Source: Lobosporangium transversale (Eukaryota > Mortierellomycota > Mortierellomycetes > Mortierellales > Mortierellaceae). Taken from it: a DNA stretch of 64,000 nt. This document shows positions 1 through 11,912 of the stretch, one piece after another. Location of the stretch: assembly GCF_002105155.1 (NCBI RefSeq), contig NW_019029017.1:355647-419646 (forward strand), read 5' to 3'. How positions within the stretch are numbered: position 1 is the first letter of the stretch; each line of letters opens with the position of its first letter. A program made the position numbers and the translations under genes. Under the pieces are notes generated by a model. That model was not told the origin of the DNA, did not search any database, and saw nothing but the letters and a program-made list of their open reading frames with translations.

Positions 1-461
1 GGGACGAGTCAGTGTCTTTACGAAGGGCTGTTCAAAAGGTTTGATCTCATTGTCCTCCATTTTGTCAGACTATTGTTTTCGTGGATATATAGCATAAACA
101 TACACATGCACAAATGCTCCATTAGTGTTTTTTTTTTTTTTTTTTTTTTTTTTAGTGAGCGAAAGTAATATATCGATATAGATCTCGAACAGCGTTCATC
201 AATCCATACCTCATAGACGGCAATGAGCTCTGCAGCATCTGCAGAACCATTGAAAAGTTGAAGATAGGCTTTGCGAGTGATGGGATCTTTGATATCCGCG
301 GGGACGAAATCACGAGTTAGAGCTCCACCCTTTGGAATGTCTTCGATTGGGTAGATAATACTGTAAGAAACTGTTCCACGTCCGACATAGATGAAGGGTG
401 CGCAAATACAGTTAGGAGTATCCGAGTGGGCCATTGATGATCCTACTTCGTCCATAATGTC

Positions 462-492
<31 letters not shown>

Positions 493-1802
493 CAACCCGT
501 ATTACAGGAGTATTGGTTAATAACGACTCATACATATACACAAGATTGAACGTACAAGTAGACAATGTGTGAATGAGACTTACACCATGCGCTCTCTTTC
601 TTGGTCTGACCAGAAGGATCAACAACAGCGTATTCGTATGTTTGACTGAACTTCCACATCTCTGACATAATCTTGTTGATAGTGTCCTGCTTCTTCTTTT
701 CGGCTGCCTTGGCTTCTTTGTCAACTGAAATAATAAGCATTCAATAAAACAAATATCAATTGATTAGATTACAACTTCTCCCGAATCTATTAAAGGGCTA
801 TATTGAACACAAACATACGTTTGACCTGGCCACCAATGGTTTCTTCAAGCTTCTTGAGGCTTTCAGCGTCATGATCTGGATGAAGAGTGAGCGACTATTT
901 TTTTTTTTTAAAAAAAAAAAAGCATTAGTGTTTTTTTTTTTTTTTTTTTTTTTTTGGTAAAAACTAGTTTCATTTGTCTGATCCATGGTTTTAGGAAATT
1001 TCAAAAGACGTTGGCTCACCATCAAAGCAGCGATAACATCGCCTTTCTCGTTTTGAAGCGCGACCTTGGCACGATCCACAGATACATTACCCTGTGAGGC
1101 CACTAATTCGACCATGGCCTGATCGACTTCCAGATCAGGATAGTTGCTAACAGCTTCAGCATCCTCTGTAGTGGCTGTATGTTCCTCTTCTCCTTCTTCT
1201 TCATCTTCATCGACTGAGATATCCATCATAGAAACAAGACGTTCAACCAGTTGTGGATTGTCCAGCAGTTGAGCGCGCGAAGTTTCAGGTTTGGTGGTCC
1301 AGGCATGGTCAACAAGAAAAATATCACTATGAAAAAAAAAAAAAAAAAAAAAAAAAAAGAGTATTCGCTCATTTGGGGTTAGTTTTGTATAGTCGTGAGT
1401 ATGTATTATTTCTGTCTGTTCGAGAGGCATTATGCTCGATACCCATTGATTCGGATTCATGTATATATAAACTGTGGTAACGAATATTACCCGTGCTTCT
1501 TGAGACCACCTTCTTTCTTGACATGAAGAGAATATTTATCTAAAGGGTCTCCATAATGAAGTTCAAGGTATTCTCCAGCATCAAATAGATCTTGGCCAAG
1601 CTTTTGAAAGAGGGGCTGTTATTTAAATGTTGACACGAAGAAGTAATAATTATGAGGGGAAAAGTAAGTAAAAAAAAGTAAAAAAGGATAATAACAATCA
1701 TACTGTAAGTGCAAAGATAATAGCATGTATTACCTCCCAGAGATCCTCAGGAATGCTTGCCAGCTGGTACTGATGGATCTGAAGAAATTGCTTATATTCC
1801 AT
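1..1802 (-). CDS. TTLL12: TTLL12-like tubulin-tyrosine-ligase-family protein (partial, C-terminus off left edge)
   Basis: Seven exons in view: 1802-1734, 1615-1491, 1326-1020, 894-819, 724-584, 460-210 and 69-1 (continuing left); 346 codons. The protein starts MEYKQFLQIHQ. Landmarks match animal TTLL12: IFLVDHAW (residues 67-74), the MMDI segment (98-101), EMWKFSQTY (from 214), WYIMDE and the SET-like core ending in LTRDF. TTLL12 carries a degenerate SET-like domain before a tubulin-ligase-like domain; in animals it is linked to tubulin and histone modification and is thought to be largely inactive. The ligase half lies outside this window. Unlike human TTLL12, about 95 extra residues sit between MMDI and EMWKF. 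They are acidic, then resemble a NAC/HYPK-type UBA (about residues 129-171), then a Lys-rich helix. Identity is firm; the role is inferred from family. Confidence 0.88.
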
Positions 1803-2039
1803 TGGTAATGATCTAGAGATGCATATGGCAAAAAAGGAAGAGAAAAATGTACTAATTGTATATTCAATTAGATATAAATGTCCCCCACAAAAATATTTTT
1901 TTAGGCAAGTTTCATTTTTCTATAACAATGCCTTCTTCGTTTTACGTGACACTGACAGGACACTAAAAAAAAGTGGTGGCTGCTCCAATGTTTTGTTATT
2001 TCTTTCTTCCTAGCTACTATCAATAAAGCAACCTTCAGG
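1803..2039. promoter_or_regulatory. Divergent intergenic region between TTLL12-like gene and PPTase
   Basis: This 237-base gap separates two divergently read start codons, so it must hold both promoters. It is A/T-rich with no coding potential I recognise. No specific factor site can be named from sequence alone. Confidence 0.5.
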
Positions 2040-2560
2040 ATGACAATCCTGGGCATTGGTATCGATATCTTGCATCTGCCTCGTATCAAGCATATCTTGA
2101 TTCGCCATCCAGAAAGATTCCTCACACGGATTCTCACAAAAACAGAGCTACAGGAATACCGGGTTTTATTGGAGAAGACAAGCGGAAAGGTTGATGTTGA
2201 CGCGCCTGTACGGTACCTTGGGGCCAGGTTAATAATTTTTTTTTCCCCCTTTTTCTTCTTCTTCTCTCGCTCAATACAGAGCATACCGAAACATGAACAG
2301 AACAGCTTCGTAAGATATCAACCTTAATCTGTTATTCCTCTATGACGGGAAATTGTAGATGGGCACTTAAAGAGGCCTCGTACAAAGCCGCGTTCCCACA
2401 TCATAAATTAACATGGCAAGACGTTATTATCACCAAGAAAGATGGAAAACCTTGTTTGATCATTCCAGAGAAGGATCGCTTTGGAATAGGGAAGGCCCAT
2501 GCGTCTGTATCACACGATGGCGAATACTTAATAGCTCAAGTGCTCTTTGAGGTACCATGA
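2040..2560 (+). CDS. Holo-[acyl-carrier-protein] synthase (AcpS-type phosphopantetheinyl transferase)
   Basis: Two exons, 2040-2227 and 2359-2560, give 129 residues, the usual length of a single-domain AcpS. The enzyme moves 4'-phosphopantetheine from coenzyme A to a serine of acyl carrier protein. Visible motifs are GIGIDI (residues 5-10, holding the metal-binding Asp9), WALKEASYK (64-72, Glu68 as the second metal ligand) and the C-terminal ASVSHDGEY. The exon junction falls on the Arg just before WALKEA, which confirms the splice. In fungi the stand-alone form (yeast Ppt2 type) normally serves the mitochondrial ACP; that location is inferred, as I see no strong presequence. It is divergent from the TTLL12-like gene and convergent with the helicase gene. 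Confidence 0.9.
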
Positions 2561-2666
2561 TCCATTCCTGATCGGAGCAATGCCTTAATAACTACACCCA
2601 ATTTTTTTAGAAAGAAACGCCTTAGTAAACCAATTCTTTTTTTTTTTTTTTTTTTTTTTATATTAC

Positions 2667-2703
<37 letters not shown>

Positions 2704-2792
2704 TTCTTTTCTATGCTACTATTACATGTTAAAATTTATTTAGTTTTGTAAGATGCAATTTTTTTTTTTTTTTTTTTTTTTTTTGGTGTCTT
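2561..2792. repeat. Convergent intergenic region with T tracts and an (ATT)n microsatellite
   Basis: The 3' ends of the PPTase and helicase genes face each other across this stretch. It contains two long T runs (about 2638-2659 and 2760-2784) and a run of roughly a dozen ATT/TTA units at about 2663-2703. No gene is visible. Confidence 0.8.
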
Positions 2793-3032
2793 CTATCGGT
2801 TGGCTTTGCGGCTAATCTGAAGTTTCTTAGCTGTAATCTCAGCCTTGGTCATGGGCACCAAACGTGTTCCTTCCCGTCTCTGCCAGATTTCTATTGGTGG
2901 TAGTGGCCAGTAATTCGGACCAAATGTGATGTCTGTCATGGCTTTTTGTGTCTTGTCGTCAATTTTACTGAAATCGAAAAAGATGACACGAATATCAAAT
3001 GTTAAAAACAAGCCTTTGAGCTATTGATCATC

Positions 3033-3071
<39 letters not shown>

Positions 3072-6000
3072 GAATGAAATACTTACATGATCCGCTCCTT
3101 GGATGCACGAATAAGGCCAGTGCCATTAGCAAGTGCAGCCATCCACTTTGGTTCTATGACCGTCAAACCCTTGAGGTAAGTCTTGGAAGGCTTGCCCTCG
3201 ATCTCTACTGCCTTAACCGTTCTCTGTAGATCCTGATATACGACCATAGGAGGTGCCTTTTCCATATTGAGGCCGAACAGAGCCGAGCTCGGATGGATGT
3301 ATACGCTCTCTTTGGACCACATTGTCACATAAGGTACTGCCTTGGCCTTTTTGGAATAGTGCTCTTCTACTGTGCCAACCAAATCTTTACGAACAGCGAC
3401 CTGATCTAAAAATGCACATGCTACAATCTGACGTATAGCAGTCAGTTGTCTGGACGTGGGTTTCTCCATGTAAGGATCAAAGACTAGCGAAGATACTGTA
3501 GGACTATTGGCAAAGCTATCTTGAACCAAGCGTGTAAGTTGCCCACGAAGTTGATGGATTTCCTGCATTGCTTTGTATCGGACAAAATTTTCTACGCAAA
3601 ACTTCTCCTTGTCTGTCTCGCGTTCATACGCACCCACGACATTAAGAATTTTAGCCATATCGTTCAGGGGATCTAGAGCCTCATGGATTGCTTGGGACTT
3701 GTAGAACTTTTGCCGAGTTCGCTTATTCTGTTCCTTGCGAAGAATCTTTTCGTTTTTAATACATTGTAATTCCATCTCATCCAGTTCATCCAGCTGAGGA
3801 CCACTCCATTTGCTGGTAGAGGACTCATCATCGCTTTCGTCATCCGAATCACCTGGTCTAGAGATATCTAATTGGAATTCTTTTACGAAGATATCACCGA
3901 CTGAAAGCGCAGCGACAATAGCAATTACATATGGGAAGCAATTCTCCTGATGCGCAAGCGTCAACCTGAAAAAAAAAAAAAAAAAAAAAAAAAGTCAATT
4001 CGTATTCATTGGTCAATAGTTGTAAGTCAACATCAGAATGCATTCAAGTGCTATCAGCACATTACATTTTGGCGAGACGAGGAACTAGAGGAAAGATTGA
4101 CATTGTCTTGCCAAGCTCAGTGATACTCTTTTTGTTAGTATTTTCAAGAGCATTCAGATAAATCAGGCGTTGTTCCGACTGTCGAAGGTCCTCGCGATTT
4201 GGCGGCGTAGGGAAGGGGAAGTTGACGACATTGTCAATGTGCATACTTTTCATTTGCAGTACAACACCATCGATGGGCATCTTCTGAATTTCTGCCTCAG
4301 ACGCGGTGGGGAACTCGTTTTCATACACGGCAGAGCTATATAATCTATAGCAATGACCGTGGCCAGTACGACCTGCACGACCTGCACGCTGAGTGGCACT
4401 GGCTTTGGATGTCCATCCAACCTGGAACGTCTGGATACCTGTCTCCTTATCATAGTGGCGTTCTTTGGATTTACCGCTGTCGACTACGTACTTGATACCC
4501 GGAATGGTGATCGATGTTTCTGCCACATTAGTGGCAATAACGCACATTCTTGAGCCAGGTGGAGGAGGTTGAAAGACTTTCATCTGCTCTTCTGTTTTGA
4601 GCAACGAATAAAGTGGGAGGACGTATAATGGTGCAGTTCCAGCATCAGGAGTCTCTTCCAAAACCTCATCTCCTTCAAGCAACTCCTCTTCTGAATCAGA
4701 AGCATCCAAGTCAAATGTTTCATCATCCTCTTCTATGCCTTCAATCTCGGGGATAGTCTCAGCTTCTCCTAGTGCTATGTCCTCCAGCTCTACGTCTTCG
4801 TTGCGAGGATCCAATGCCTGATTGGCTGGAGCGTCGTCTTTTGAATCTTCCTCCCTCTTATCACTGGTATCTGTTTTGACCTTCTTGCTTCTTCTCATAC
4901 GGTCAAGCTTGGTCTCGAACTTTGGCGCCTTATTGTCGAAAGGAAACTTCTTTCGTAACTTTTTGACGAGTGTCATGATTTCAGCCTGACCAGATAAGAA
5001 CACCAAGATTCCACCATCGGGCAGACGAGTATGAATTTTGGTGATTTTCTTGTACGCCTCTGTGACATAGTCTATCTCCGGTGTTCTCTTATTGAAATGC
5101 ATAGTAACGCCATAAGTTTTCTTGACATCCACGCTGACAACAGGAACAAGGTCCTTGATCTCTTCTTTCATCTCATTCGAGTCCTTATCATCATCTCCAT
5201 CGGTAGCTCTCTTGGCTTTGTTAGGGCTACCAAAAAGTCTTTCATTCTTTGTGAACTCTTCAATGACAAGGGTAGCAGACATGATGATCAACTTTAGTGG
5301 TTTGGTTGTCTCACGACATTTCTTGCTCTCCTCACGACGAAGGCGCACAATACGGCTGAGAGCACCTATCAAAATATCAGTATTCAAGCTGCGCTCATGG
5401 GCTTCATCAATAATGATAGCAGAGTACCTGCGTAGCAGGAAATCTGAATTGAGCTCCCGTAGTAGCACACCATCTGTCATGAACTTCATCACAGTATCAG
5501 GCGATGTCGTGGCATCGTAGCGGATTTGATGTGAAACCTTTGATGCTGGCAAGTTCAGCTCTCTAGCGACACGAGCGGCCATTGATACTGCTGCAACACG
5601 ACGAGGCTGAGTGATGCCAATCATGCCAGGGTTGGGACTGTCGGGATTACCGTATCCTGCCTCATACAAGAATTGGGGTACCTGAGTTGTTTTTCCTGAA
5701 CCTGTTTCTCCCTTGATGATGATGATGTCATTATAAATGATTTTTTCCATGATATGTTGCTCCTCTGTGCAAACAGGAAGAGTTAAGCGCATCTCCTGAA
5801 TTTCTTGATCCCTGTCTACATGGACATGGAAAGCCTGAAGCATAATAAACATCTATTTCAGCATGGTCTCTCCTTCACCTTGAGCAAATGGCGACATTAT
5901 TATACTACGGGTGATGTGCTTACCTCGCCGATATCGCCTTCTTCAAGCTTGTCTACTATTTCGACTCTATTGCCCAAAAGGTCTCTCTGTGGCTCAATGC

Positions 6001-7439
6001 GGCTTGAAACGTACTCTCCTGTTCTCACAGGAAGGCTATCAATATTGGATATGGGCTTTTCCTCTTCTCCATCCTCCGCTGTTGCCAACCCTCCTAGGTC
6101 TGTCATCCAGCCACGCCGCTTCTTCCTGGCTGGCTCGCCTGATTGATCGCCTTCTTGATTACTGCCATTATGTTTGCCGTTTGCCTTCTCACTTTCATCG
6201 TTTGATGAACTATCGTATTCAGAATTGGAACTATCGAACGAGCTTTCACGCTCTTTTTGTTTGGTCGCCTCTTTTTGTGCACGGATCATAGCAAGCCGAG
6301 ACTATGAACCAAAATAAATAAAATAAATCAGATCTTCCTGCACTATGGAGTCGTCCTTACATAGAAATCTCTGGTTCGTGCAAATATTCTTCATCTTACC
6401 GGTTTCTTTCCCGGTGCGGACTTTCTAACGAGGACTGAGGATCCAACTTTCAAAGCGCTTCCTGTAACAACTGATGTAGGTGTTGACCTGGCTACTGTTT
6501 TTGATATTTCTGAAGCTGATGTCACAGATATAGATGGTTTTGCATTTTCCATTTCCAAGTCACTGTCATTCGCTTTTGAGCCTCCACCGCCATCATCGTC
6601 ACTATCATCATATTCATCATCTTCCAGGTCATTATAGTCATACTTCTTGTCCACAAAAAGTCGGACGGTTGGATCTGATCGCTGTAATCCTTGGCGTTCT
6701 TCATGAAGTGCTCTCCTGAGTTTTTCCTTAGTCGTCTCCTTATGTTGTCCAAGTGTACGACTTGACTTCAAGAGATCAGAAGACCATGCCTGTTCCTCCA
6801 GCTTTTTGAATAAATCGCCCCGTGCCTCTTTCTTCAATTTTTTCTCCTATAAAGGTCAATAGCCATAAAAAATATTAAAAAAATGCATTGTAAAAAGTTT
6901 GCTACTAAACCCAAAGTCCATGTGCTCACAAGTAGGATCTGGTCCATTGGTTATTATAAATGTATTTGCTTACAATGTATTTTTCCAATCGCTTTTTTTT
7001 CTTGCTGCTCATTTGGGGCTTGGATGCCTATGGAAGAAGGATAATGTTAAAAAATAAAGTAGACGAGCATTGCTTCCAGTTGATTAATGACACAGATCAA
7101 GCAAAAAGAAGTAGTAGTCGATCATGTTTCGTAGCTTTAAGTACACACCTCTTCATTATACTTGATTGCTTCTGTGTCCACTTTTCCGGTAACCAAAATT
7201 TCAGCATTGGTATCAACTCTGTTCGATGGAGAGACATTGTAAGCATTTGGAGAGCGGCTCAACTATTCCTGTACAAAGATCAATAGAGCAAAAGAAAAAA
7301 AAAAAAAGTTCTCTTACGGCTGAATAACGGTTGGTTTAGTTGCTTTTCGTCCACCATCTCTGGCATTGGGATGTGGCTTCGATGTTCTATTGCTTGAAGC
7401 TCTCGCTCTTTCATTATAGCGAGGCCTGTTCTTCCCCAT
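2793..7439 (-). CDS. DHX37: DEAH-box RNA helicase DHX37/Dhr1 (Ecm16) family, ribosome biogenesis
   Basis: Eight exons: 7439-7318, 7257-7149, 7027-6974, 6846-6400, 6301-5924, 5834-4066, 3965-3087 and 2967-2793; 1,310 residues. The N-terminal 370 residues are charged and low in complexity. The helicase core opens with AFHVHVDR, a hallmark of DHX37/Dhr1. Motif I GETGSGKT is at about 412-419, the DEAH box at about 513-516, followed by MSATL and the motif VI region QRAGRAGRTGHG. An acidic insert of about 120 residues splits the core. The helicase-associated region begins LTLAHQENCFPYV, and the C-terminus contains the conserved GPNYWPLPP. Family members unwind U3 snoRNA from pre-18S rRNA in the nucleolar small-subunit processome. 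Start chosen at the first Met of exon 1 (MGKNRPRYNERAR). Confidence 0.93.
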
Positions 7440-8129
7440 GACGCACTATTGTATCTTGGAGTGGAGAGAAGGGGGATAGAAAGTATGTTGTTCTTGATAC
7501 AGAGAAGTATCGTATTGCTTCAAGTTTTGTCTTTGAATGCAACTTGAATGGTAAGAATAAGAATGTAATGGATGAACAGCAACTTGGGGCTATTTTTTAT
7601 TATTGTTATTGCTGTGACTGGCTCCAGAACCTTCACTGGCTCACTTCATGAACCATAAATCTAAATAACAATATTATAAAAGCACCTACGCTTTTTCGAG
7701 ACATGTGTTTCTGCTATATCCCAGGTGATTGCATATACTGCAATGTCGTTGCGCGGAAGACTGACAAGGCAATTATATGCTGAATACCAATGATAATAAT
7801 GTAAGGTTAAAAATACAACACGCAGCAGGTTAAAGGAATAGTAATTTGTAAACTAAGGTTAGTATACCTTCGCCTTTGCTCTGGTCTTTCACTTTCACCG
7901 AGGTCGTCGGGACTGACGCTTCGTCTGCAGGCCACCGCAGGCTCGATTCGATTTGTACGGGGTCACTAACAACGTATCAGCGAGGATGGCGCAATGGGAA
8001 TATTGGATATGAAACTCACCCTTCATTGCTTAGACGTGTACTTCAGTTGTGTCCTGAGTGGCCGTAAATACTACACGCTCTCATTTTAGGAACACTACTA
8101 TCGGTAACAACGATAGAGTTAAAAAATAA

Positions 8130-8140
8130 TCAAATAAAAT

Positions 8141-8175
<35 letters not shown>

Positions 8176-8227
8176 AATAAAAATAAAAAATAAAAAATAA
8201 AAATAAAAATAAAAATAAAAATAAAAA
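8130..8227. repeat. A/T low-complexity block of AAATA-type units
   Basis: About 100 bases made almost only of A4-5 blocks separated by single T residues. A similar block lies in an intron of the YEATS2-like gene (about 29931-29996). The phenylalanine-rich ORF that crosses it is an artefact of the repeat. Confidence 0.85.
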
Positions 8228-8973
8228 GATTATAAAGTAACATATCTTTGCCTCTGTTCAGGAATAACATTCTGTGCAACACTACTGAAAGTGCGGTGAA
8301 GACGGTAGCCCAAGGTCGGCAAACACCAACCACTACAGCGCCAAAATATAAATAAATAAATAAATAAGGTGTTAAGGAAACTGCTGAAAACGAAAGGTAT
8401 TCTAGTAAATGATCGTGAGAGGCTACAGAACTTAAATAGAGGCCTCATAATGGAGCATTGATCTCTTGTTACTTTCTTACGTCGTCTTCAATGTTCATAT
8501 CATGTTGCAGTTTAAATTTTGCATGGCTTATTTTTATTGGTCTTGGGCGAAATCATTTCCTTCGGGCAACTATTTAAACAAACACACGGCCTATGAAAAG
8601 CAATTATAGGGTTATCGCCATTCAAGTCTTTAGATGGATAGAGAAGAAGAAGTTTTTAATAGTCAAATCCTACCTCTTCAGCCTCTTGGGGCAATATGTG
8701 TGTACAGGATCTATTTTGGCTATAGCGTAATATAAATGATCTTTACCCCTCTTTTGCGAAAGAGGCTTTGGTTCAAGGTAGACTGGTGGGGGAGTTAGAG
8801 TGGCGAGCTCAGCAGCAGCTTAATGATATAAGCTTGGCGTAACCGAGGAAACCAATGTCTCCTGTATCGGAGAAAACTCCAGCCTATAATCTTCTTGAGT
8901 AGGACAAACACAACTGTGTTGAGAAGAGCAACTTGTGTTCATGCAAACCACGCAGCCAAGCTCGACTGCAAGC

Positions 8974-9380
8974 TCAGCTCCTGTTTTGCCTCTTCTTTAC
9001 GTCTTCTGTTTTTCTTTTCCATTCTCTCTCCTGTTCAAGGGAATTAAGTAGGGCGCGCTCGTCAACGAAGCTGTAGATCCTGTCATTAAGTTTCTCTTCA
9101 TCCTCCGCATCCTTCGCTTGCTGCTCTGCTAGCTCCTCTACAGGCTGTGCTTGGATGGCGCGTGGCACAGCCCGCCGGAATCTTAGTGCTCAGATGATGC
9201 GTCGTACACTCGATGTGGAGCCATTCGACGGTAGAATGGTTTTCTAGTGGTTCGAGCTGCCATAAATTGAGCGAGAGCGCTTGACAGGTAACTGACTTGT
9301 GGAAGTTGCAGCAGACGCCGAACGTGTGGAGCATGTGGCAGCAGTCGAAGACGAACGTGTGAAACGTGCGGCAGACAAAA
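8974..9380 (-). pseudogene. Possible decayed coding segment
   Basis: Read on the minus strand in one frame, this stretch gives a protein-like, charged sequence interrupted by about two stop codons. It starts with a Thr/Ser/Ala-rich part and ends in an open 64-residue piece with heptad-like charge (ELAEQQAKDAEDEEKLNDR and LEQEREWKRKTEDVKK). I do not recognise the family. It could equally be chance, since only the last part is open. Confidence 0.25.
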
Positions 9381-9828
9381 TAATTGTTTTTTAAAGTTGA
9401 ACAGATAAAATAAACGAAAGCAATGAAAACAAATGTCCTGAAGAATATGGAAGCAAGGATTTAAAGAGAGAGGAATATTAAGAATTAGAACAGTAAAACA
9501 AAGAGAACGGGTTCACGTTTTAAATCTCCAGTTCATCGTAGACGTTAAAGGGTCATGTCACATGGTAAAAATAAATAAATAAAATTAAGTGGGTCTATAT
9601 CATTGACTATCCGCACTCCTGCCACTCACAAATGAGTGAATCCTCAAGCTGCTACTTATTAATGTAGTTTTTTTTTTTTTTTTTTTTTTTTTTTATGGTA
9701 TCAATGAAGCCGCAGCTTGAAACAGCCACCTAATTTCGCAACCACTTAGTTTTTCGTCTTTTAAATAGAGATATAGAAAATATATTTATACTTTTCTGTA
9801 GATGCAAAATGTTATTTTTTTTTACTCT

Positions 9829-11270
9829 TCACTTGCCGTTCTCTGATAACCACTTGTATGCAGCACTAAAATCGAGATTCTCGTATTCCTTATTGGCAGC
9901 CATCTGGTTATAGAGCTGCTGAGCAAGGGCACCGAGAAGTACTGTCGACTTTGTCTCGACTGCAGCATTGACTGCCAGACGCAGATCCTTAGCCATCAGG
10001 GGCATACCAAATCCACCTGTGTAGCCCCTTGAGGCCGCAGAGTTCTCCTGAACACCGGGACAGGGATTATAGACCTCACTGCTCCAGCAGCGACCGCTTG
10101 AGGTATTGAGGATCCCTGCCAATAGCTTGGGGTCCATTCCCATGCGTACACCCAAGTTCATGGTTTCTGAGGTGGCAATCATGGAAATGCCCAATAGCAT
10201 GTTATTACAGATCTTGGCAACTTGACCGTTGCCATTTGTGCCACAGTAGACAATATTCTTTCCCATCTTTGCAAGATAAGGTTTAGCAATATCAAAGTCA
10301 GCATCTGTCCGAGATCCTACCATGAAGGTGAGTGTTCCAGCTTGAGCACCTCCCGTTCCTTTCATTAATGCCATTTATCGATAAGTTAGGAAGGTAATAA
10401 TAATAATAATAATAATAATAAAAACATTGTTTAGATTGTTGAAAGTTTAGAATCTCGATCAATTGGCGAAAAAAAAAAAAAAAAAAAAAAAAATGCAGTA
10501 CCACCAGAAACAGGTGCATCAATAGCTTTTGCACCCTTTTCGTGCAAATCCTTGGCAACACGGACGGCCATGGACTGGTCAATAGTAGAGGCATCCATGA
10601 CCAAGTGTTTGTCTGTCAGACCATCCAAAAGACCAGTCTTTCCAAAGTACACACTTTCGACATGTTGCGAAGCAGGCAGCATGGTGACAATGACAGTCGC
10701 TTGTTGCGCAACTTCCAAAGGACTCTTTGCGACTTTAACCTTATCCTTATTATTAGGATCCGTGTTATGGTCTTTGACAAAAGTGGAAGTTGTCTTTTGG
10801 TTGATATCGTAAACAATAAAATCAGCCTCATGCTTGAAACCGTTGAAAAGATTGGTCGCCATGGGCAGACCCATGTTGCCTAGACCAACAAACCCGATTC
10901 TCTTGACCTTGGACTGTTTAAATGTCAGATTAAAAATTAATTTTAATTTTGCTTGGCCTCTAACCGTGGGTAAAAAAAATTGAAGGCTGATTTGCATTAT
11001 TTGCTTTGAGAGAAGGAAACAAAGGACTTACATCTAGTCAAACATAATAAATGGAATTGAGCAAACCCACGGATAACAGTAAGTATTCAAGATCAAAGCA
11101 TTAGAAACTGAAGTATTTAATGATGTAGTTTAGGAGTTAGAGTTGTTTTCTAAACAGGGGAAGACAAACATACCAGTGGACTTGAAGCGAAGACCCGAAA
11201 TAGGCGTTGTAAGCGAAGTTGACAGACGGGCGCTGGCACGCGTCGAGCGGGCAAGGAATGAGGTGATCAT
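9829..11270 (-). CDS. HIBADH: 3-hydroxyisobutyrate dehydrogenase, mitochondrial
   Basis: Proposed exons: 11270-11174, a two-base exon 11033-11032, 10913-10502 and 10358-9829; 346 residues. The enzyme oxidises 3-hydroxyisobutyrate to methylmalonate semialdehyde with NAD in mitochondrial valine breakdown. Exon 1 encodes an Arg/Ser-rich presequence starting MITSFLARSTRASARLS. The NAD-binding motif GFVGLGNMGLPM follows directly. The substrate motif DAPVSGGTGGAQAGT is rebuilt exactly across the 10501-10359 intron, and GNGQVAKICNN supplies the catalytic Lys. Exon 1 ends in phase 1 while every usable acceptor before the GFVGLGNMG exon is phase 0. The two-base exon between a tag acceptor and a gtaagt donor restores the frame. 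The enzyme identity is sure; the micro-exon is an inference. Confidence 0.92.
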
Positions 11271-11912
11271 GGTAGACAGAGAGGGTAAAGAAGAGATGAT
11301 GCAGTTGAGACGGGGGGGGGGGGGGGGGGGAATGAAATGAATGAGAATAAGAACGAGAATAAGAATGAGAATGGAAGAAAGAAGAAAGAAGAAAGAAGAA
11401 AGAGACATGAAAAGAATCGATAATTGGATAGGATTAAGTTACTCCTGAACTACCCGTTTTTTCAATAATTTTATAAAATTTTACCATGAATAACTACTAC
11501 ACAAGTTGCGGGTATTGGCTCTTTTTCAATGAACTTGTTGGAGGTTACTCCGTCAGGTTGGACCAAACCGTCAAGCTGTCAAGGATCATGATTCATCGAG
11601 AGTTTGTTTCCTTCCACCTACTTGGGGGGATCAATGAAATCGTGGATGTTCAATATACTTGTTATGATCCACAGTCCTGGGCAACTTGACACCACGATGT
11701 AATTTATGGAACCCCAAAAATTGTGTGAATGTGGAGAGCGTGAGAAGAATTTGGGACTGTACGAAATTGTTTGACCAGCTCAAATGTTACGAGTCAAACA
11801 GATTTTTTCCGTCAATTTTCCTCGACATCGCTCATTATTATTATTTTTTTTGTTTTTGTTTCCTCATTCCATTCCCTCCATTCTTTTCATACACAACATA
11901 GTCCTTATACCA
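11271..11912. promoter_or_regulatory. Divergent promoter region between HIBADH and the ketopantoate-reductase-like gene
   Basis: Both genes are read away from this 640-base gap. On the HIBADH side it holds a run of about 18 G (C on the coding strand) near 11314-11331 and then GAA/AAG-rich sequence to about 11405, so the HIBADH leader is strongly pyrimidine-rich. On the right side a C/T-rich stretch (about 11830-11905) precedes the other start. Open frames here lack recognisable domains. Confidence 0.5.

Larger units (their letters stand above)
7440..9828. other. Gene-poor intergenic stretch upstream of the helicase gene
   Basis: No intact gene was recognised. The helicase promoter should lie just right of 7439. 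The stretch holds an A-rich low-complexity block (about 8130-8227), a probable decayed coding segment on the minus strand (8974-9380) and a T run at about 9667-9694. ORFs here are short and have no familiar motifs. Confidence 0.6.

Noticed and set aside
1-460. Active SET-domain methyltransferase
   Set aside because: The fold resembles SET, but the surrounding text (IFLVDHAW, EMWKFSQTY, WYIMDE) matches TTLL12, whose SET-like domain lacks the canonical catalytic motifs.
7985-8000. tRNA A-box-like TGGCGCAATGG
   Set aside because: No B box follows at the needed distance and no cloverleaf can be folded by eye.
10431-10997. Alternative HIBADH start at an upstream Met in the third exon (MQISLQFF)
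   Set aside because: It would read intron-like A/T-rich sequence as protein and lose the mitochondrial presequence; still possible if the micro-exon is not real.
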